Shown piece by piece: positions 60,441 through 64,000 of a stretch of DNA of 64,000 nt (positions are counted from its first letter, which is position 1; every line of letters begins with the position of its first letter). The position numbers and the translations under genes were made by a program. Below the pieces are notes generated by a model. That model was not told the origin of the DNA. It saw nothing but the letters and a program-made list of their open reading frames with translations, and did not search any database. Origin of the DNA: Delphinus delphis (Eukaryota > Chordata > Mammalia > Artiodactyla > Delphinidae); the NCBI RefSeq assembly GCF_949987515.2, contig NC_082697.1:25923730-25987729 (forward strand), read 5' to 3'.

Positions 60441-60839
60441 TGGGGTAATACATTACAAAGAAAGCACTTATCCCATCAATAAATTTAATACAATTTGAAT
60501 GCAAATACGAAAATAGATGTTAAGAAATTTTTAAATAAAACCAAAAACAGAACTTCATTTGGTGCTGAAAAACTCAGGCAGCAGAAGCAAGTATGATTAA
60601 ATGGGTCCTTTGGGAAGGGGTACGGAGCAAGCAGATCAGAGCAAAGCGGTATGTATGAGGACCTTAAACTCCCGAAAACCTCAGTGCAAGAGTTTTTAAA
60701 CAACAGGTAATTCACATGGTTCTTGACTCAAAAGGCCCTTTGGTGACAGGTCTCTCTCCTTTACCTGTTCTCCAGCCACCCAGTTCCCTGCTTACAAGGT
60801 GAGTGTTATTAGATTTTTATCCTCCTGAACTAGTTTATG

Positions 60840-61250
60840 CATAACAAGCAAATATGTATTAATACATACTTACCCTCTCCCTTTTTACACAAGTGTAGTA
60901 TGTTATACACAGTAATATGCAGTGTCCTGCATCTTGCTTTTTTTCATTAGACAACCTATCTTGGAGTTTGTTCCCCTCAGTAAATGCAGAGCTGCCTTAT
61001 TCTTTATGACAGCAGCAAACTATCCCTCTGTATGGAAGCACCATTATTTATTTAACCCCTACCCTAGCACTTAAGCTGTTTCTGATATGTTACTGTGAAA
61101 AACCTAGGACCACATCCTTTCATGTGTGGGAAAATCTATCTGTAAGGATAAATTTCTAGAAGCGCAATTGCTGGATCACAGGATATACGCATTTGTAATT
61201 TTAGTAGCTACTTGAACAGTAATAACAGGATCCTTTTTAGTTGTGAGAAT
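60840..61250 (-). mobile_element. Old L1-like fragment, reverse
   Basis: AAATTTCTAGAAGCGCAATTG and related text resembles the reverse strand of an old L1 3' end. Edges are uncertain. Confidence 0.4.
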
Positions 61251-62481
61251 GACCTATTCTTTGCCAACAAAAGGTGGGAAAATGTGAAGCAGGGCTGGGC
61301 CGCTCTAGGTATATATGCTGCAAGTTAATAAATACAGAGTCAATATATTCCTCCGTTGGTCTTTCATAAAAACATTGTTCTGCTGCTAAGCGCATGGAAA
61401 CATGAAAAGTTACTTTTCATACTTCTTCTAGTTGTTATATTAATAGAATAATGTCTAGAATGCAGAACCAGAAGACCTCTTACCCTCTCGTCACCCATTT
61501 TCTGTAAAACCTGTAAAACAGGGGTAATTCTTCGTTTTGGATGCTTGTGAGACTAAAAGCCACTTACAAAGGTGGAAGTGCTTTGTGAACTAATATAAAG
61601 CTGGATTAAAATTAACTAATACAGTTTCATCCGAAACCCTTGTCAAAGGGTCATTCCAGAGATTACTAGTGAGCCCTAATTTTATGCATTAAAAAACAGA
61701 AAGGGGTGGGTGGGGAACGGGTCACTGGAGAGGATCAATTCTTTTACATTACATACCCGGGAAGAGGCCGAGCTGTCCAGCTTTTACCTATCAAAACACT
61801 GTGGCTCCAAGCCTGTTTAATAAAAAAAGCCTGCGGCAGGTTTTCTTGCAGATCTTGATGTTCAGATGCTTCTGTTACAGCTGCATATATTTTTAAGCTC
61901 TCCAAAACAATAAAAACAAAGGAATGACAATGACCTACAATAATCTTAAAAATCTTTTAAAAAGAAGTAATTCCCAAAGCCTGAGTCCCCTTAATTAAAT
62001 CTCCTTGATTTGGAACACAGAACACCATTTCTTTTCTGAACTCACAGAGCTCGGCTGAGCTAGTCATGTACTACTGACATATTATTTCAGGAAGATGGAC
62101 TAATTTAATTTCCTGCCACCAGGGCTTAAAATCTCGCTGTGGGTCCTCCTCAAAGGAGAAGGTTTTCTTGGAAGGATGCTCTGATTCTCTTTCTTTACTT
62201 TATTACCTTCCTTCTCCTTCTTCTGGTCAGTCTAATTACAGTGATAAATCTTTAAAGGAACTCACAACATTGCCAGGAAAGAAGGAACCACAGGTCAGCA
62301 GTTCAGCATTTTTGTCCTGAATACTTTTTCTGCTAGAACTTGTCATCTCGATGTTAACAACCACTATTTGAATGGCTACTACACGAGAAAAATTGAGTCT
62401 TCCCCTAACTTCATCTCTTTTGTCCGCTGAGGAAATCAGTTGCACATTTCTCATGGCAGCCACTCTCTTCCAGAATCTTTG

Positions 62482-62805
62482 AGGACTTCCCTGGTGGCGC
62501 AGTGGTTAAGAATCCACCTGCCAATGCAGTGGACACAGGTTTGAGCCCTGGTCCGGGAAGCAACATGCCACGGAGCAACTAAGCCCGTGCGCCACAACTA
62601 CTGAGCCCACACACCTAGAGCCCGCGAGCCACAACTACTGAGCCCACGCACCTAGAGCCCCTACTCCACAACGGGAGAGGCCACCGCAACAAGTCCACGC
62701 ACTGCAGTGAAGAGTAGCCCCCACTTGCTGCAACTGGAGAAGGCCTGCGTGCAGCAACAAAGACCCAACACAGCCAAAAATAAATAAATAATTTTATTAA
62801 AAAAA
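62482..62805 (+). mobile_element. CHR-2-like SINE (long form)
   Basis: GAGGACTTCCCTGGTGGCGC head, CACAACTACTGAGCC modules and a TAAATAAATAA tail. Confidence 0.92.
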
Positions 62806-62971
62806 GAAACTTACATGATTGGATTCACGCTCTCTCACCCTTGCTAGCTGTCATGGAGTCCACCTCAAATTCTAGAACCAGGTGCAGACTGGATGCTTAG
62901 TAACTACTGGCTTCCTATAGAGATTCTAGAACAGAGGTCACAGACTGATCACATTCTACCTGCCCCCTCTG

Positions 62972-63048
62972 CCCCAACTAGAGAAAGCCCGCATGCAGCA
63001 ACGAAGATGCAATGCAGCCAAAAATAAATAAATAAATTTAAAAAAAGA
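62972..63048 (+). mobile_element. CHR-2 SINE, 3' fragment only
   Basis: Only the ACTAGAGAAAGCCCGCATGC…GCAGCC module and tail remain, 170 bp from a complete copy. Confidence 0.85.
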
Positions 63049-63059
63049 GAGCGGTGTTG

Positions 63060-63286
63060 TTAAAAACAAAAAACAAAACCCCAGCAATTCCACGTCTATA
63101 TTTGTGTATGTCCTGGTGAAAAACCTTTGCACCTGTGCACAAGGAAACACAGACAAGGGTGCTTCCTGCAGCACTGTTAAAATAATAGAAAACTGGAAAC
63201 AACCATCCATTTATAGAGGAACTGAAAAATAAAATATGGTATACTCACATTACAGATAGTATACTATTCAGCAGTTCAAAGTAATA
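63060..63286 (+). mobile_element. L1 3' region, continues after the hAT copy
   Basis: AACCCCAGCAATTCCACGTC and GGAAACAACCATCCATTTAT are L1 3'-end text. It resumes at 63749 to the end of the window. Confidence 0.6.
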
Positions 63287-63294
63287 AATTAGAG

Positions 63295-63740
63295 CAGGGG
63301 TCAGCAAATGACAGCACACAGGCCAAATCCAGTCCATAGCCTGTTTTAGTAAATAAAGTTTTATTGGAACACAACCATACCCCTTTGTTTACATATCATC
63401 TATGGCTGCTTTAGCTATAAAATAGCACAGCTGAGGGCTCCCCTGGTGGCGCAGTGGTTGAGAGTCCACCTGCTGATGCAGGGGACACGGGTTCGTGCCC
63501 TGGTCCGGGAAGATCCCACATGCCATGGAGCGGCTGGGCCCGTGAGCCATGGCCGCTGAGCCTGCGCGTCCGGAGCCTGTGCTCCGCAACGGGAGAGGCC
63601 GCAACAGTGAGAGGCACGCGTACCGCAAAAAAAAAAAAAAAAAAAAATAGCACAGCTGAGTAGCTGCAGCAGACAGTATGGCCCACAGAACATAAAATAT
63701 TTACCACCTGATCTTTCACAAAAAAAGTGTGCCAACCCTG
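63295..63740 (+). mobile_element. hAT-Charlie-type MITE split by a CHR SINE
   Basis: Starts CAGGGGTCAGCAAATG after GCAGGGG context and ends GTGTGCCAACCCTG. AATTAGAG at 63287-63294 and 63741-63748 is the 8-bp target duplication typical of hAT elements. A CHR SINE occupies 63436-63644. Confidence 0.85.
63436..63644 (+). mobile_element. CHR SINE nested in a hAT element
   Basis: Complete copy with a long A tail. AAATAGCACAGCTGAG at 63420-63435 and 63645-63660 is an exact 16-bp target duplication. Confidence 0.95.
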
Positions 63741-64000
63741 AATTAGAGTTATATATATTTACATGGATAAATAAATAGGTTGAGTGGAAAAGCAAGCTGC
63801 AGAGTGATGATTATGACTAAAAACTTAGAAAACAATATGGTGCTCATGGATTTGCATTAATGTATACGTAAGTATTCCCCCAAATGGGTAGAAGGATTTA
63901 CAACAATTTATGATAGTGGCTGTCCAAGTTGGGCAGGGTGAAATGTTAAGAATGGGACAAGAAATGTGAAGAATTTTTCAATTTTATCTGTAATATTTTA

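Larger units (their letters stand above)
59573..64000 (-). other. KIF3B: KIF3B intron 1 (part); non-coding exon 1 not in window
   Basis: No CpG-rich promoter is visible here, so the first exon should lie to the right of 64000. The stretch holds decayed L1 (59860-60440, 63060-64000), an antisense L1-like tract (60840-61250), CHR SINEs and a hAT copy (listed separately). I see nothing recognisable at 60450-60830 or 61260-62480. Confidence 0.75.

Noticed and set aside
1..64000. A novel biosynthetic, defence or mobile gene system
   Set aside because: The window is explained by two conserved vertebrate genes and common mammalian repeats. No unexplained conserved reading frame remained.

Overview
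This is ordinary nuclear DNA from a mammal, very probably a cetacean. The organism call rests on about 24 tRNA-derived SINEs of the CHR type. Their sense strand opens like GGCTTCCCTGGTGGCGCAGT and ends in an A-rich tail, and a short, a long (CHR-2-like) and a roughly 120-bp form are all present. L1, L2, MIR, MaLR, Tigger-like and hAT remnants also occur. All assignments come from reading the sequence; no database was searched.

Two protein-coding genes lie head to tail on the minus strand, in the order known on human 20q11 (KIF3B followed by ASXL1). KIF3B occupies the right part. Its eight coding exons (59506 down to 45916) all have GT-AG introns and join in phase to exactly 747 codons plus stop, the usual KIF3B length. 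The non-coding first exon and promoter lie beyond 64000. A SINE-free 3'UTR of about 3.4 kb runs to the first sense-strand AATAAA after the stop, at 42569-42564. KIF3B is the motor partner of KIF3A in heterotrimeric kinesin-2, which drives anterograde intraflagellar transport.

About 18 kb of repeat-rich intergenic DNA (24.5-42.5 kb) separates KIF3B from ASXL1. The ASXL1 CpG island covers about 23.56-24.88 kb. It holds GGC-repeat tracts and, further upstream, a cluster of ZNF143/THAP11-like motifs. The ASXL1 start codon is at 23942. Exon 1 (23886-23942), exon 2 (17966-18048), a candidate 3-nt microexon (16990-16992) and exon 4 (15515-15623) encode the N-terminal HARE-HTH region, residues 1-84. 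The rest of the window to the left (1-15514) is the start of a long intron, so most of ASXL1 is outside. ASXL1 is a chromatin regulator that partners BAP1 in the PR-DUB H2AK119 deubiquitinase. The two genes are neighbours but are not known to work in one pathway.

Region by region: 1-15.5 kb is ASXL1 intron 4, full of nested L1, SINE and DNA-transposon copies. 15.5-23.9 kb holds the ASXL1 5' exons. 23.5-24.9 kb is the promoter island. 24.9-42.5 kb is intergenic, with three LTRs, L2/MIR copies and a decayed L1. 42.5-59.6 kb is KIF3B exons 2-9. 59.6-64 kb is KIF3B intron 1. I found no new gene system; the best items are the microexon, the promoter motif cluster, the CGG tracts and the datable nested insertions.
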